A DNA stretch of 5,724 nt from contig CAKSWM010000104.1 in NCBI GenBank assembly GCA_934511545.1, positions 1 through 5,724 on the forward strand, read 5' to 3'. Shown piece after piece: positions 5,610-5,724 of this stretch; the stretch's first letter is position 1; every line of letters begins with the position of its first letter. The stretch comes from an uncultured Oscillospiraceae bacterium (GTDB lineage: Bacteria; Bacillota; Clostridia; Oscillospirales; Oscillospiraceae). A model generated the notes under the pieces. That model did not search any database. It had not been told where the DNA came from and saw only the letters and a program-made list of their open reading frames with translations. Made by a program: the position numbers and the translations under genes.

Positions 5610-5724
5610 ACTTCCTCCAGCGGTATTCTGACCGCGGCGAGAAGGCGGGAGATATATTCCTCGCTGTCCTTTTTGGAGGTCGTTCCGCCGCCGATGCGGT
5701 GGGCCAGAACGGCGGGGGTGAGGT
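5606..5724 (-). CDS. MoxR-family AAA+ ATPase, C-terminal end only
   Basis: Only the last 38 complete codons are in the window; the rest lies beyond the right edge. They read LTPAVLAHRI, then a Gly/Thr/Ser/Lys stretch, then EEYISRLLAAVRIPLEEV and a TGA stop. The VLAHRI segment followed by a helix ending in a V-x-I/V-P motif is typical of the extreme C-terminus (lid domain) of MoxR ATPases. The call is strengthened by the DUF58 gene, the classic MoxR neighbour, which begins inside this stop codon. The Walker motifs are outside the window. MoxR proteins are thought to act as ATP-driven chaperones that activate or remodel partner proteins. Confidence 0.8.
   Translation of the reverse strand, partial: LTPAVLAHRIGGGTTSKKDSEEYISRLLAAVRIPLEEV

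Overview
The window looks like a piece of a Clostridia-type (Bacillota) chromosome, plausibly from a gut Oscillospiraceae/Ruminococcaceae-like anaerobe. This is an inference from four things: GC-rich genes separated by AT-rich intergenic DNA, strong purine-rich Shine-Dalgarno sites, a lipoprotein signal ending in a Leu-Cys-Ala-Cys lipobox, and a MoxR-DUF58-DUF4129 gene order. All five recognisable genes lie on the minus strand, so transcription runs from high to low coordinates. No tRNA, rRNA, CRISPR array, insertion sequence or plus-strand gene could be supported.

In transcription order, the right end (5724 down to 3331) is the tail of a tightly coupled operon. It holds the last 38 codons of a MoxR-type AAA+ ATPase, a DUF58 protein, and a multi-spanning membrane protein with a DUF4129-like cytoplasmic tail. 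Each junction is a 4-base ATGA stop/start overlap, which points to translational coupling. MoxR/DUF58/DUF4129 sets are generally thought to act in chaperone-like or envelope-associated processes. The usual transglutaminase core is not present in the DUF4129 protein here, nor is it encoded directly downstream.

After 105 bases, which carry a good sigma-A-type promoter, comes a 601-codon gene (3225 to 1420) for a right-handed parallel beta-helix protein. It has no recognisable signal peptide. Both ends carry the same 54-residue module (24 of 54 identical, no gaps), so the coils sit between two matching end domains. This is the least ordinary gene in the window. Two stem-loops follow its stop codon; the second is a perfect 15-bp intrinsic terminator.

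The left part is a 288-base AT-rich leader with several small palindromes and a 9-bp stem-loop just upstream of the ribosome binding site. It is followed by the first 348 codons of a family 5 (peptide/nickel-type) ABC solute-binding lipoprotein that runs off the left edge. That gene uses a narrow codon set typical of highly expressed genes. Nothing links the solute-binding protein or the beta-helix protein functionally to the MoxR operon beyond shared orientation and proximity.
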